This document shows, piece by piece, positions 38,060-47,003 of a DNA stretch of 64,000 bases. Every line of letters starts with the position of its first letter. The first letter of the stretch is position 1. Made by a program: the position numbers and the translations under genes. The notes below the pieces were generated by a model. The model was not told where the DNA came from. It ran no database searches and saw only the letters and a list, made by a program, of their open reading frames with translations. This DNA is from Asanoa ishikariensis (GTDB taxonomy: Bacteria; Actinomycetota; Actinomycetes; Mycobacteriales; Micromonosporaceae). The stretch is from NCBI RefSeq assembly GCF_900107455.1, contig NZ_FNQB01000004.1:216193-280192 (forward strand). The letters are read 5' to 3'.

Positions 38060-39301
38060 CTAGCCGAGGGCCGCGGCCGCTTTGGCGAAGCACTCCATCG
38101 GCGCACGCAGGATGCCCGCGCCGATCTGGCCGCCACCGCGTCCCGCCAGCCCGCCGTCGATGACCGGCTGGATGCCGGTCTCCACGACCTTGAACACGTC
38201 GATGCCGACCGGGCTGCCGCGGAAGGCCAGGAACGGGATCCGGTACTCCGGGTGCTCGGCCACCGTGATCTGGTACATCCGCTGGTTCATGTCGACCATG
38301 GCCTGCGGGCTGCCGCCCTGGTACTGCTGGAGCGCGAACGCCGCGGCCTGAGCGAATCCGCCCAGTCCGGTGGTCTCGGTGATGTGCGACTCGCCGCCCA
38401 TCCACTCGATGTCGTCCTCGGTGAAGCCGTCGAAGAGTCGGCAGTCCACATCGGGCAGTGGACCGCGGTGCCAGGTGTCGCCGGTGCCGCTGACCCGGAT
38501 GCCGAACTCCCGGCAACTGATGCTCATCGCGGTCACCACGCTCGAGTGCGCGACGTCGCGGGCCGAGTCGGCGGAGACCTTGGCCGCCGCCATCGCCAGG
38601 CGCAGGAACGAGTAGTCGCTGTCCGCCAGGAAGCCGTAGGCGGTGCGCACCGCCAGGTGGTCGCCGTCCGCGGCCATGTCCAGCAGCACCGGGGTCAGGG
38701 CCTTGAGGAACAGCGTGGTCGCCGCCGTGTTGCGGCTGTGCAGCTCGTCGCCCATCCGCAGGGCACGGGCGATCAACGGCGTCAGGGGTACGCCGCCCGC
38801 GCGTCGCACTGCCTCGGCCAGGACGGGTGCGAGCCCGTCGCGCAGGAAGTCGAGCCCGGCCGCGACCGTCTCGTCGTACACGCCGTAGTTGAGCCTCTTG
38901 CGCGACTCGCCCTCGTACATGTTGCAGAAGCCGCGCACGCCGGTGGCGGCGTCCTCGACGACGAAGACCGGCATGGACGCGGTGTAGAGCCCGGCGACCG
39001 AGCCGACACAGCCGTGGTCGTGGGTGCTCTCGACGGTGATCCGGTTCTCCCGGATCGCGGCGTCGGCCGTGTCGAGGTCAGGGGCGAGTCCTTCGTAGAC
39101 GGCGGCGGACAGGATCGCGTGCCGCTGCCCGCCGTAGTAGTCGGACCACGCCAGCGGCGGCCCCGAGGTGAGGATCGTGGTCGGTGTCATGCCGGGCACG
39201 ACGGCCCCGGCCGGCTCGACGCCGACCAGCGTCGGCCGCGCCGCGCACATCCGCTCGGCCGCGACCCGGTTCGCCTTGTCCCGCAACGACGGCGCGGTCA
39301 C
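38060..39301 (-). CDS. DUF1116 protein (AllG/YlbE-like)
   Basis: 413-aa protein resembling E. coli YlbE/AllG, a subunit of the FdrA-YlbE-YlbF oxamate carbamoyltransferase of allantoin breakdown. Family features include GMTPTTILTSGPPLAWSDYY, CVGSVAGLYTASMPVFVVED, MGDELHSRNTAATTLF and FGIRVSGTGDTWHRGPLP. No FdrA or YlbF homologue is in the window. It is coupled by a GTGA overlap to the glutamine-synthetase-family gene upstream. The GTG start is set by that overlap. The pairing points to amide or ureide catabolism. Confidence 0.85.
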   Translation of the reverse strand: MTAPSLRDKANRVAAERMCAARPTLVGVEPAGAVVPGMTPTTILTSGPPLAWSDYYGGQRHAILSAAVYEGLAPDLDTADAAIRENRITVESTHDHGCVGSVAGLYTASMPVFVVEDAATGVRGFCNMYEGESRKRLNYGVYDETVAAGLDFLRDGLAPVLAEAVRRAGGVPLTPLIARALRMGDELHSRNTAATTLFLKALTPVLLDMAADGDHLAVRTAYGFLADSDYSFLRLAMAAAKVSADSARDVAHSSVVTAMSISCREFGIRVSGTGDTWHRGPLPDVDCRLFDGFTEDDIEWMGGESHITETTGLGGFAQAAAFALQQYQGGSPQAMVDMNQRMYQITVAEHPEYRIPFLAFRGSPVGIDVFKVVETGIQPVIDGGLAGRGGGQIGAGILRAPMECFAKAAAALG

Positions 39302-40650
39302 CACAGCTCCAGGTATTTCGCGCGTTCCCAGTCGCCGACCACCATGTTGTACTCCAACCACTCGGCTTCCTTGTAGTTCGCGTACGCCTCGTGCACCGGG
39401 CCGAGAACCTCGGCCATCAGCTCGCTCTCGCGGAACGCGGCCACGGCGGCGCCGAGCGTCGAGGGCAACCGGTGCACGCCGGCCGCGTCCAGTTCCTTCT
39501 CCGACCGCGAGTACGTGTCGTAGTTGACCGGGTCGCCGGGCTTGAGCCCACGCCGGATGCCGTCCAGGCCGGCGGCCAGCGTGACCGCGGCGCCGAGATG
39601 GAAGTTCACCGCGCTGTCCGCGACCCGCACCTCCAGGCAGCGCCGGTTGGCCGGGAGCCGGCACATCAGAGTGCGGTTGTTGTCGCCGTACGCCCGATAG
39701 ACCGGGGCCCAGGAGATCTCGTCCATGAGCCCGCGGGGCATGAGCCGCTTGTACGAGTTGACGGTGGGCGCGAGCACCGCGGTCAGTGCGGCCGAATGAT
39801 GCAGGACGCCGGCGGTGAACTGGCGCGCGACCTCGCTGTAGCCGGTGCCGCTGTCGAACCGGTTCGCGCCCGTGTCGAGGTCGGCGAGGCTGAGGTTGAA
39901 GTGGGCGCCGGAGCCGAAGGAGCTCTGGAACGGCTTGGGCATGAACGTCGCGAGGCAGCCCAGCGAGCGCGCGACGTGCTTGGCCATCAGCCGGAAGATC
40001 ACCATGCGGTCGGCGGTCGTGACGACGTCGCTGTAGCCGAAGTCGAACTCGTACTGCCCCTCGCCGCCCTCGTGGTCGAAGGAGTAGACGCCCCAGCCGA
40101 GCGCGTCCATGTGGTCGACCATCTGTTCCAGGAACGGGTCGGCGAGCATCGTGGTGTAGACGTCGTAGCCGCGGGTGGGCGCGTTGACGGTGTCCTCGGC
40201 CACGAACGGCGCGAGCTGGCCGTCCGCGCCCCGGCGCAGCACGTACACCTCGGGCTCGACCCCGAAGTCACACCGGAAGCCGAGCTCCGCGGCGGCCGCC
40301 GCTTGGTCCTGGAGGATGCGCCGGAAGTCGAAGGGGTACGGCTTGCCGCCGAGCACGAGGTTGACCGGCGCGATCGCATAGCGGGTGTCCCAGGGCAGCA
40401 CCGTGACCGCGGACAGGTCCGGGTGGCCGCTGCACTCGTCCTCGTTGGGGCCGAGCTCGCCCATCCCTTCGAGGGCGCCCACGGTATAGAGTTCCGACCC
40501 GCCCGCGGCTGACGTGAGGTGCCCGATGGGCACGCATTTCGACTTCGGCACTCCGTGGATGTCGGTGTACGCGCCGAAGAAGTAGCGCACGCCGGCGTCG
40601 ACGAGCCGGCGCCGCACCTCGTCGACCTGCGTGGACGGTGTCTGTGTCAC
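39298..40650 (-). CDS. glutamine synthetase family ligase (GlnT-like)
   Basis: 450-aa GS-fold enzyme. It begins with the beta-grasp segment RYFFGAYTDIHGVPKSKCVP. Metal and ATP motifs are visible: FGVEPEVYVLRR, GGEGQYEFDFGYSDVVTTAD, GSGAHFNLSLAD (for the NGSGMHxH motif), NSYKRLMPRG and NRRCLEVRVAD. It lacks the classical adenylylation loop of GlnA. Such paralogues make gamma-glutamyl amides (for example gamma-glutamylmethylamide) rather than supply general glutamine. It is the first gene of a two-gene operon with the DUF1116 protein, divergent from an Lrp regulator. Confidence 0.85.
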   Translation of the reverse strand: MTQTPSTQVDEVRRRLVDAGVRYFFGAYTDIHGVPKSKCVPIGHLTSAAGGSELYTVGALEGMGELGPNEDECSGHPDLSAVTVLPWDTRYAIAPVNLVLGGKPYPFDFRRILQDQAAAAAELGFRCDFGVEPEVYVLRRGADGQLAPFVAEDTVNAPTRGYDVYTTMLADPFLEQMVDHMDALGWGVYSFDHEGGEGQYEFDFGYSDVVTTADRMVIFRLMAKHVARSLGCLATFMPKPFQSSFGSGAHFNLSLADLDTGANRFDSGTGYSEVARQFTAGVLHHSAALTAVLAPTVNSYKRLMPRGLMDEISWAPVYRAYGDNNRTLMCRLPANRRCLEVRVADSAVNFHLGAAVTLAAGLDGIRRGLKPGDPVNYDTYSRSEKELDAAGVHRLPSTLGAAVAAFRESELMAEVLGPVHEAYANYKEAEWLEYNMVVGDWERAKYLELW

Positions 40651-40751
40651 GGGCAGAAGTCAGCACCCGTTCGAATCGGAAGTCAAGGCAGGGTTACCTG
40701 CGGGCGTCGATCTTCGTATCATTTGGGCCTGAGAGAAACGGATCTCGAATC

Positions 40752-41258
40752 ATGGCGGATGAACCGACGAAGGCCCTCCCGCGCCTGGAGGACCTCGTCC
40801 CGCGTCAGACCGACGCACTCGACCGGCGCATCATCGGCTTTCTCCAGACCGACGGCCGGCTCAGCAACACCGAGATCGCCCGACGGTTGAAGGTCACCGA
40901 GACGACCGTCCGCAAGCGCATCAAGGCGCTGGTCGACGACGGTCTGGTCAACGTGGTCGGCATACCGCACCCCAGCGTCGCCGGGCTGACCGTGTCCGCG
41001 ATCATCGGGATCCGGGTGCAACTCGCCAAGCTGCACCAGGTCTCCGACCAGCTTCGCTCGTACCCGGAGGTCCGCTACGTGGGACTGGCGGCGGGCCGCT
41101 ACGACATCATCGTCGAAGCGTTCTTCACCGACCAGGAGCACGTGCTGGAGTTCGTGAGCGGGCGGCTCGGCGACCTGGAAGGCGTGACGGCGGTGGAGAA
41201 CTCGCTGATTCTCAAGGTGGTCAAGTTCTCCTACGAGTGGCAGGTGGACGTCACCTGA
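40752..41258 (+). CDS. Lrp/AsnC family regulator
   Basis: 168-aa feast/famine regulator. The winged HTH (LSNTEIARRLKVTETTVRKR, about 40-60) is followed by a RAM effector domain (VRYVGLAAGRYDIIVEAFF). ATG 40752 starts the conserved part. It is flanked by the divergent GS/DUF1116 operon and the downstream M24/ABC operon and probably controls both in response to an amino acid or amide. Confidence 0.9.
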   Translation: MADEPTKALPRLEDLVPRQTDALDRRIIGFLQTDGRLSNTEIARRLKVTETTVRKRIKALVDDGLVNVVGIPHPSVAGLTVSAIIGIRVQLAKLHQVSDQLRSYPEVRYVGLAAGRYDIIVEAFFTDQEHVLEFVSGRLGDLEGVTAVENSLILKVVKFSYEWQVDVT

Positions 41259-41268
41259 GCGGCCAGTG

Positions 41269-41323
41269 GTGCGGTTCGATTTCCGCACTTAACGGGTCGT
41301 TCGAACTCGATATCCGGTGCGGA
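41269..41323. promoter_or_regulatory. three GTGCGG/CCGCAC half sites upstream of M24 operon
   Basis: GTGCGG (41269-41274), N8, CCGCAC (41283-41288) forms a perfect inverted repeat. A third copy, GTGCGG (41317-41322), lies 29 bp downstream, just before the promoter at 41338. Lrp proteins often bind such arrays. The first pair could instead serve as a terminator for the Lrp gene. Confidence 0.45.
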
Positions 41324-41337
41324 GCGCAACTTCTCCG

Positions 41338-41366
41338 TTGACTCTCGAAGATCGCGGTCTTAGCGT
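41338..41366 (+). promoter_or_regulatory. sigma70-type promoter of M24-ABC operon
   Basis: TTGACT, a 17-bp spacer and TAGCGT lie 45 bp before the ATG at 41411. Both boxes and the spacing are near consensus. Confidence 0.6.
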
Positions 41367-41410
41367 GCTGGCACCGCCGAGAGTCGGCGCGTCGCCTTCA
41401 AGGAACCGCC

Positions 41411-42703
41411 ATGGCCGAGCAGGTCAGCTTCCACCCGGAGCGCGAGTTCGACGAAGCGCTCGGACTCCTCCACGACGAAACCCTAGCCCCGCCGGACCTC
41501 GGCGGTCGTGAGCCCGCATACCCCGACTTCCCGACAGCGGAACACCAGCTTCGGTACGCCCGGCTGACCCGGTTGCTCGAGGCGTACGACCTCGACGCTC
41601 TGGTGCTCACCCAGGAGGAGACGATCCGCTACCTCAGCGGGTACGTCTCGGTCATCTGGGCGGTCGGCCGCTGGTTGCCCGGCTGCATGATCGCGACCCG
41701 CGACCCTCGGGACGCCGTGCTGATCCCGTCGGCGTTCGACGTCGGCGCGGCCCACGGCACCTCGTGGGTCGGCACGATCGACGGCCATCCCGACCCGATG
41801 GCGATCCCCGACAAGGTCTCTGGTCACCTCGAGCGGCTGGGCCTGCGCGCGGGCCGGATCGGCATGGAGACCGGCGCCGGCGCGGTCGTCATGCTGCCCT
41901 GGCCGGCCGCCCAGGCGCTGGTGAAGGCCGTCGACCCGGTCGACGCCACGAAACTGATCAGCACGCTGCGGATGGTCAAGACGCCGGCGGAGGTCGACCG
42001 GCTCCGGGCGGCCGTCACGGCCACCACCGCCGGTTACCGGGCCGCGATGGAGGCCGCCCGCGCCGGCATGACCGAGCGGGAACTGGTCGGGATCGCCGCG
42101 GCCACGATGTTCGGCTCGGGAATCACCGCCGGCACCAAGCCGGTCTACCTCAACTGCGTGGCGGGCCGCGACCGGTACGGGCTCGTCGACACCACCGCGT
42201 CCGACCGTCCGCTGGCCGAAGGCGACGTGGTCTTCCTCGACGGCGGGGGAGCCCGCGACGGCTACATCTCCGACATCATCCGGCTGATCGCGATCGGCCG
42301 GATCAGCGACGAGGCGGAGCGCTACGCCGCTATCGCCGGCGCGGCACTGGACGCCGCGATCGCGACCATCCGGCCCGGCGTACGCGTGTCGGAGGTCTTC
42401 GGGGCCGGTCAGGCGGTCTTCGATGCCGAGGGAGTGGGTGGTTCGGGCGGTGGCCTGTCCGGACACGGCATCGGCCTGGAGTTGTGGGAGCGGCCGTTCG
42501 TGCGCGACCACACGGGCGACCCGGTCGAGGACGTGGCCCTGCGTCCCGGCATGACGCTGTCGATCGAACCGATCCTCATGCCCTCGGACGACGCGGGGCT
42601 GGTCGGCGTCTTCGTCTTCGAGAACCAGATCCATGTGACCGCGGACGGTGCCGAGGTGCTCTCGGGCGACCTCGAGACCCGCTTGTGGCGAGCCCCCGCG
42701 TAA
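41411..42703 (+). CDS. M24 family metallohydrolase (Xaa-Pro dipeptidase/creatinase-like)
   Basis: 430-aa pita-bread-fold enzyme. All five dimetal ligands are in place: two Asp in VFLDGGGARDGYISDIIRL, His in LSGHGIGLELWERP, Glu in LSIEPILM and Glu in FENQIHVTADGAE. This points to an active metallopeptidase rather than metal-free creatinase, although substrates other than Xaa-Pro peptides are possible. The N-terminal domain includes LVLTQEETIRYLSGY. AAGGA precedes the ATG. It is the first gene of an operon with the sugar-type ABC importer, suggesting the importer brings in a compound this enzyme cleaves. Confidence 0.87.
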   Translation: MAEQVSFHPEREFDEALGLLHDETLAPPDLGGREPAYPDFPTAEHQLRYARLTRLLEAYDLDALVLTQEETIRYLSGYVSVIWAVGRWLPGCMIATRDPRDAVLIPSAFDVGAAHGTSWVGTIDGHPDPMAIPDKVSGHLERLGLRAGRIGMETGAGAVVMLPWPAAQALVKAVDPVDATKLISTLRMVKTPAEVDRLRAAVTATTAGYRAAMEAARAGMTERELVGIAAATMFGSGITAGTKPVYLNCVAGRDRYGLVDTTASDRPLAEGDVVFLDGGGARDGYISDIIRLIAIGRISDEAERYAAIAGAALDAAIATIRPGVRVSEVFGAGQAVFDAEGVGGSGGGLSGHGIGLELWERPFVRDHTGDPVEDVALRPGMTLSIEPILMPSDDAGLVGVFVFENQIHVTADGAEVLSGDLETRLWRAPA

Positions 42704-42723
42704 CCCCTTTAGGAGCCTCCCGA

Positions 42724-43680
42724 ATGAGAAGAACCATCAGCGTGGCGGCAGCGGCTCTGCTCGGACTGTCGACCCTGGCCGCGTGCGGTGACAAGGGCGA
42801 TGCCGGCGCGTCGTCGGACGCCAAACTCGTCTACGGCATCCCGTCGCCGCTGTCGACGGAGCCTGGCGAGCACAACATCAACCTGGGCATCACCTGCTAC
42901 GCCGAGAAGAACGGCGGCAAGGTGATCACCCTCGACGCGAACCTCGACGTGAACAAGCAGATCTCCGACTTCGACAGCCTGCTCGCGCAGGGTGCCAACG
43001 TGCTGGCGTTCCTGCCGCTGGACCAGAAGGCGTTCACCGCGCCGTTCGGCCGGGCCAAGGACGCCAACGCCATCGTCGTCGAGCTGTACAACGCGAAGAC
43101 CACCGCGCCCGGCGGCGTCTACGAGGACAGCCGCGAGGCGGGCGCCGACGCCACCAAGTACGTGGCCGAGAAGCTCCCGAACGGCGCCAAGGCCCTGTTG
43201 ATCGGCGGCCCGCCGATTCCGGCCGTGACCGAGCGGATGGAGGGCTTCAAGGAGAACGCCGCCGCCAACAAGATCACGATCCTGGAGCAGGCGGACAACC
43301 TGAAGGACAACGTCAACGACGCCCGTGCGCTCGCGGACGACCTGCTCACCAAGCACCCCGACGTGCAGGTCATCTTCGGGTTCAACGACAACTCCGCGGT
43401 CGGCGCCGGTCTCGCGGCCAAGGCGCGTGGGATGAAGGACGTCATCATCTTCGGCATCAACGGCACCCCCGAGGGCATCGCGGCGGTCAAGGACGGCACG
43501 ATCACCGCCACCTACGACGCCGACCAGTGGGGCATGGGCTTCAAGGCCGCGGAACTGGGCGCGAAGCTCAAGAAGGACGGCGGGACGGCTACGCCGATCG
43601 CGTCAGAGTTCAAGCGGTGGGACGCGTCGAACGCGGCCGAGTGGGTGCCCGCCGAACAGCGCTGCGCAGCGGCGAAGTGA
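42724..43680 (+). CDS. substrate-binding lipoprotein of RbsB-type ABC importer
   Basis: 318-aa lipoprotein with signal VAAAALLGLSTLAACG (lipobox LAAC) and a Peripla_BP_4 fold (VNKQISDFDSLLAQGANVLA and VIFGFNDNSAVGAGLAAKAR). AGGAG is 8 nt upstream of the ATG. It is 20 bp after the M24 gene and coupled by a GTGA overlap to the permease. RbsB-like proteins bind sugars, but the enzyme context here (GS-type ligase, M24, DUF1116) suggests a nitrogenous ligand. Confidence 0.9.
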   Translation: MRRTISVAAAALLGLSTLAACGDKGDAGASSDAKLVYGIPSPLSTEPGEHNINLGITCYAEKNGGKVITLDANLDVNKQISDFDSLLAQGANVLAFLPLDQKAFTAPFGRAKDANAIVVELYNAKTTAPGGVYEDSREAGADATKYVAEKLPNGAKALLIGGPPIPAVTERMEGFKENAAANKITILEQADNLKDNVNDARALADDLLTKHPDVQVIFGFNDNSAVGAGLAAKARGMKDVIIFGINGTPEGIAAVKDGTITATYDADQWGMGFKAAELGAKLKKDGGTATPIASEFKRWDASNAAEWVPAEQRCAAAK

Positions 43681-44720
43681 ACGACGCGCTGCGGGTCGCC
43701 GGCGCCGACGCATCCCCGTCGGTCTCCGTCGGCGACCCCGGTCCGCGCGGCCGTCGCGGCAGGCTCGCGACGGCCGTCGCGGAGGCGCCTCCCTGGACGG
43801 GCGTCGGTGTCGTGCTCGTGGTGATGGTGGTCGGGCTGGCCGTCAGCCAACCGCTCTTCCTGACCTACCTGAACCTCAACAACGTCGCCCGCGGCCTGGC
43901 GATCCCGCTGCTGCTCGCGATCGGCGCGACCCTGCTGCTCACCACCGGCATGATCGACCTGTCGATCGGCTCGATGCTGGCGCTGTGCACGATGGTCGCC
44001 GCCGGCTGCCTGGTGGCCGGCCTGCCGGCCTGGGTGGCGCTGCTCGCGACGATCCTGGCCGGCGGCGTGCTCGGTGCGGTGAACGGAGCGTTGATCGCCA
44101 AAGCGGGGCTCTCGTTCTTCGTGGTCACCCTGGGCGCCCTGGCGGTCTACCGATCGGCGGCCCAACTGCCGACCGAGGGGATCAGCGTCCAGCTCTCCGA
44201 CAAGGCCGGGTTCGGTCTGTTCACCTGGCTCGGCGACGGCGAGATCGGCCCGGTCTCCGTGCCGGTCGTGGTCGCCGTGCTGACGCTGGCGCTCGCCTTC
44301 TTCGTCATGCGCTGGACCAACTTCGGCCGGCAGGTGTACGCCGTGGGCGGCAACGAACATGCCGCGCGCCTGTCCGGCATCCCGGTCGAGCGGGTCCGGA
44401 TCGCGGTCTTCTCCGTCAACGGCCTGCTCGTCGGGCTCGCCGCGGTGCTGTTCGCCGGCCGCATCCAATCCGGGTCCCCGCTCATCGGCCAGGGCATCGA
44501 GCTCGAGGTCATCGCCGCCGTACTGCTCGGCGGAACGAGCTTCCTCGGCGGGCAGAGCTCGCTGGTCGGCACGACCCTCGGAGTGCTGTTCATCGCCGTA
44601 CTCCAGAACGCTCTGAACCTCGTCGGTGTGCAGGCGCTGTGGCGTGGCGTCGTCACCGGCGCGGTGCTGATCCTGGCTGTCTGGATCGACCGGCTGCGGC
44701 GCGGGAAGGCAGCCTCATGA
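43677..44720 (+). CDS. ABC importer permease (RbsC-type)
   Basis: 347-aa membrane protein of the BPD_transp_2 family, with a cytosolic extension of about 40 residues before the first helix. Family segments include TTGMIDLSIGSMLAL, FGRQVYAVGGNEHAARLSGI and LLGGTSFLGGQSSLVGTTLG. The GTG overlaps the binding-protein stop and the gene overlaps the ATPase by ATGA. Confidence 0.9.
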   Translation: MNDALRVAGADASPSVSVGDPGPRGRRGRLATAVAEAPPWTGVGVVLVVMVVGLAVSQPLFLTYLNLNNVARGLAIPLLLAIGATLLLTTGMIDLSIGSMLALCTMVAAGCLVAGLPAWVALLATILAGGVLGAVNGALIAKAGLSFFVVTLGALAVYRSAAQLPTEGISVQLSDKAGFGLFTWLGDGEIGPVSVPVVVAVLTLALAFFVMRWTNFGRQVYAVGGNEHAARLSGIPVERVRIAVFSVNGLLVGLAAVLFAGRIQSGSPLIGQGIELEVIAAVLLGGTSFLGGQSSLVGTTLGVLFIAVLQNALNLVGVQALWRGVVTGAVLILAVWIDRLRRGKAAS

Positions 44721-46195
44721 CCCAGGTGCGGATGCGCGGCATCGTCAAACGCTTCGGCGGCGTCACGGCGCTGCGCGGCGTCGACCTCGACATCGCGCCC
44801 GGAGAGATCATCGGCCTGGTCGGTGAGAACGGGTCCGGCAAGTCCACGCTCATGCGCATCCTCGCCGGTGACGAGACACCCGACGCGGGGGAGGTCGTCG
44901 TCGACGGTCACCCGCTGCCGCCCGGCGACGTGCCGGCCCGGCTCGCCGCCGGCGTCGGCGTGGTCTTCCAGGAGCCGAACCTCTGCCCGGAGCTCGACGT
45001 CGCCGAGAACCTGTTCCTCGGTGCGTGCCGGACCAGCCGTGGCGTGGTCCGCTGGGGTGCCACCCGGCAGGCGGCGACCGACGTGCTCGACCGGGCCGGC
45101 ATTCCGTTGCGGGCCGGGGCCAAGGTGCGGGCACTGTCCAAGGACGACCGCCACCTGACCGACGTCGCGCACCTGCTCGCCCGCGGCACCCGGGTCCTGG
45201 TGCTCGACGAGACCACCGCCTCGCTGACCGACGACTACGTGCGCCGGCTGTTCGCGATCGTCCGCGCCGAGCGCGACCGCGGCACGTCGGTCGTGTTCAT
45301 CAGTCACCGCCTCAACGAGATCTTCGAGCTGTGCGACCGGATCGCGGTCCTGCGCGACGGCGAACTGGTCGCGGTCCGAACCGCCTCCGAGACCGACGAG
45401 GCACAGATCATCCGTGACATGGTCGGCCGCGCGCTGGCCGGCAAGGCGTTGCGGCTGCCGGTGACGCCGGGCGACGTGCGCCTCTCGCTGGACGGTGTCA
45501 CCGCCGGCCGCCTCGCCGACCCGCTCTCGTTCGACGTGCACGCCGGTGAGACCGTCGGCATCGGCGGGCTGGTCGGCAGCGGGCGCTCGACCGTACTCGA
45601 GGCGATCTTCGGCCTGCGGCGCCGCACCGGACAGATCACGGTGGACGGCCGCCGGCTCAAGCCGTCGGCACCACGGGCGGCGGTCGCGGCCGGGCTGGGA
45701 TACGTGCCCGAGGACCGCCGCGAGCACGGCCTCGCGATGGACATGTCGGTGCGGGCGAACGCCACGTTCGCGTCGTCCGGTCAGCGCGCGTGGACCCGGC
45801 GCGCATCGGCGTCCCGCGACGCCGCTCTCGTCTCCCACCTTCGCGAACGACTCGCGCTCAAGGCGCCGGACCCCGACGCGCCGATCCGGACGCTGTCCGG
45901 CGGCAACCAGCAGAAGGTCGTGCTGGGCCGGTGGCTGGGCGGGCAGCCGCGGGCGCTGCTGCTGGACGAGCCGACGCGCGGGATCGACGTCGGCGCCAAA
46001 GCACAGATCTACGAGATTCTCCAGGCCCTGACGGAGGAGGGCACGGCGATCCTGCTCGTCTCCTCGGAGCTGGAAGAGCTGCTGGGTCTCGCGGATCGGA
46101 CCGTGGTGCTGCGCGAGGGACGCGTCCGTGGCTGGTTCGGTCGGGATCCCGAACCAGAGGACGTCGCCGTCGCCATGGCCGGCAGCGCGGCGTGA
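44717..46195 (+). CDS. ABC importer ATPase with two domains (RbsA-type)
   Basis: 492-aa tandem nucleotide-binding protein. The first domain has Walker A GENGSGKST and Walker B VLVLDETTASL, but its signature is eroded to LSKDDRHLT. The second domain has the LSGGNQQKV signature and Walker B ALLLDEPTRG but a degenerate P-loop (GLVGSGRST), as usual in RbsA. The eroded first signature means the composite sites are unequal. It is the last gene of the M24-SBP-permease-ATPase operon. Confidence 0.92.
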   Translation: MTQVRMRGIVKRFGGVTALRGVDLDIAPGEIIGLVGENGSGKSTLMRILAGDETPDAGEVVVDGHPLPPGDVPARLAAGVGVVFQEPNLCPELDVAENLFLGACRTSRGVVRWGATRQAATDVLDRAGIPLRAGAKVRALSKDDRHLTDVAHLLARGTRVLVLDETTASLTDDYVRRLFAIVRAERDRGTSVVFISHRLNEIFELCDRIAVLRDGELVAVRTASETDEAQIIRDMVGRALAGKALRLPVTPGDVRLSLDGVTAGRLADPLSFDVHAGETVGIGGLVGSGRSTVLEAIFGLRRRTGQITVDGRRLKPSAPRAAVAAGLGYVPEDRREHGLAMDMSVRANATFASSGQRAWTRRASASRDAALVSHLRERLALKAPDPDAPIRTLSGGNQQKVVLGRWLGGQPRALLLDEPTRGIDVGAKAQIYEILQALTEEGTAILLVSSELEELLGLADRTVVLREGRVRGWFGRDPEPEDVAVAMAGSAA

Positions 46196-46314
46196 TCGTG
46201 GGGTGACCTTGGTGGAGTTAAGGAACATTTAGGAATGTAAACCAATCCGTATCGCCTGCCCCGGACGTATCCCCTGGTGCTGCAACCCGGCAGCCGACGT
46301 TCGAGGAGCGACGC

Positions 46315-46941
46315 ATGCACAGGAAAAGCAGGACGACCGGCCGGGCGCGGAAACTGTTCCTCGGTGGCGCGGCGGTGGCTCTGCTCGCGGGCGCGTTCGC
46401 GGTCGGCACCGGGCTCAGCAACGCCGGCGAGAGCTGCGCCGGCCTGGACACCGCGCTGCGCAACAACCTGAACTTCATCGCCGGCCAGCGGGCCAACCCG
46501 GACGCCCAGTCCGCGGCGCGGATCGAGAACCGCCGGGCCGTCGTCGACCTCATCCAGCAGCGTCGCGTCACCGCCGGGTGCACCGCGAAGGTCGTCGCCG
46601 ACCCGGTCGCCGCCGCACCGGCCAAACCCACCCGGCCCACGACCGCGCCCACTACCAAGGCGCCGTCCGGCGGCGGATCCGGCTCGGCGTCCGGGGAGGT
46701 CGTCTGCAAGGGCTCGACCGTGACCTTCTTCAACGAGAACGCCGGGCCCGCCGCGTCCAGCGGAACGTTCCCGATCGGGACCCGGTTGCGTGTCACCAAC
46801 CTGGACAACAACAAGAGCACGACGGTGCGGGTGACCAGCCCGTCCGGCAGCTGCGTGCTCCTGAACAACGCGGCCTACGAGACGGTCCGCGAGCCCGGCA
46901 AGAACCTGATCCGGCGCGCCCTGATCGAACGGGTCGGCTGA
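46315..46941 (+). CDS. secreted RlpA/DPBB-like protein
   Basis: 208-aa exported protein. It has a signal peptide (LFLGGAAVALLAGAFAVGTG), a small cysteine-containing helical domain, a Pro/Thr linker and a C-terminal domain. The latter, FPIGTRLRVTNLDNNKSTTV followed by VLLNNAAYETV, resembles the double-psi beta-barrel of RlpA lytic transglycosylases. The conserved catalytic Asp/His context of RlpA is not obvious, so a non-enzymatic cell-wall role is possible. GAGGAG lies before the ATG. Confidence 0.65.
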   Translation: MHRKSRTTGRARKLFLGGAAVALLAGAFAVGTGLSNAGESCAGLDTALRNNLNFIAGQRANPDAQSAARIENRRAVVDLIQQRRVTAGCTAKVVADPVAAAPAKPTRPTTAPTTKAPSGGGSGSASGEVVCKGSTVTFFNENAGPAASSGTFPIGTRLRVTNLDNNKSTTVRVTSPSGSCVLLNNAAYETVREPGKNLIRRALIERVG

Positions 46942-46950
46942 CGGTTACCG

Positions 46951-46996
46951 CAACGGCCTGCGCTCACCTTGTACGCGAGGTGGGCGCAGGCCGTTG
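46951..46996. terminator. bidirectional terminator hairpin
   Basis: A 19-bp stem (CAACGGCCTGCGCTCACCT pairing with 46978-46996, one G-T wobble) with an 8-nt loop, followed by TTT on the plus strand. It lies between the convergent RlpA-like and DUF808 genes. Confidence 0.85.
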
Positions 46997-47003
46997 TTTG
47001 GCG

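Noticed and set aside
40660..40690. tRNA T-loop-like GTTCGAATC
   Set aside because: No cloverleaf can be drawn around it.
44147..46228. 693-codon minus-strand frame opposite the RbsA-type gene
   Set aside because: Shadow of a GC-rich coding region; composition lacks hydrophobic core residues and matches no family.
46196..46314. c-di-AMP riboswitch before the RlpA-like secreted protein
   Set aside because: Such riboswitches precede many actinobacterial wall genes, but the gap is too short and lacks the conserved cores.
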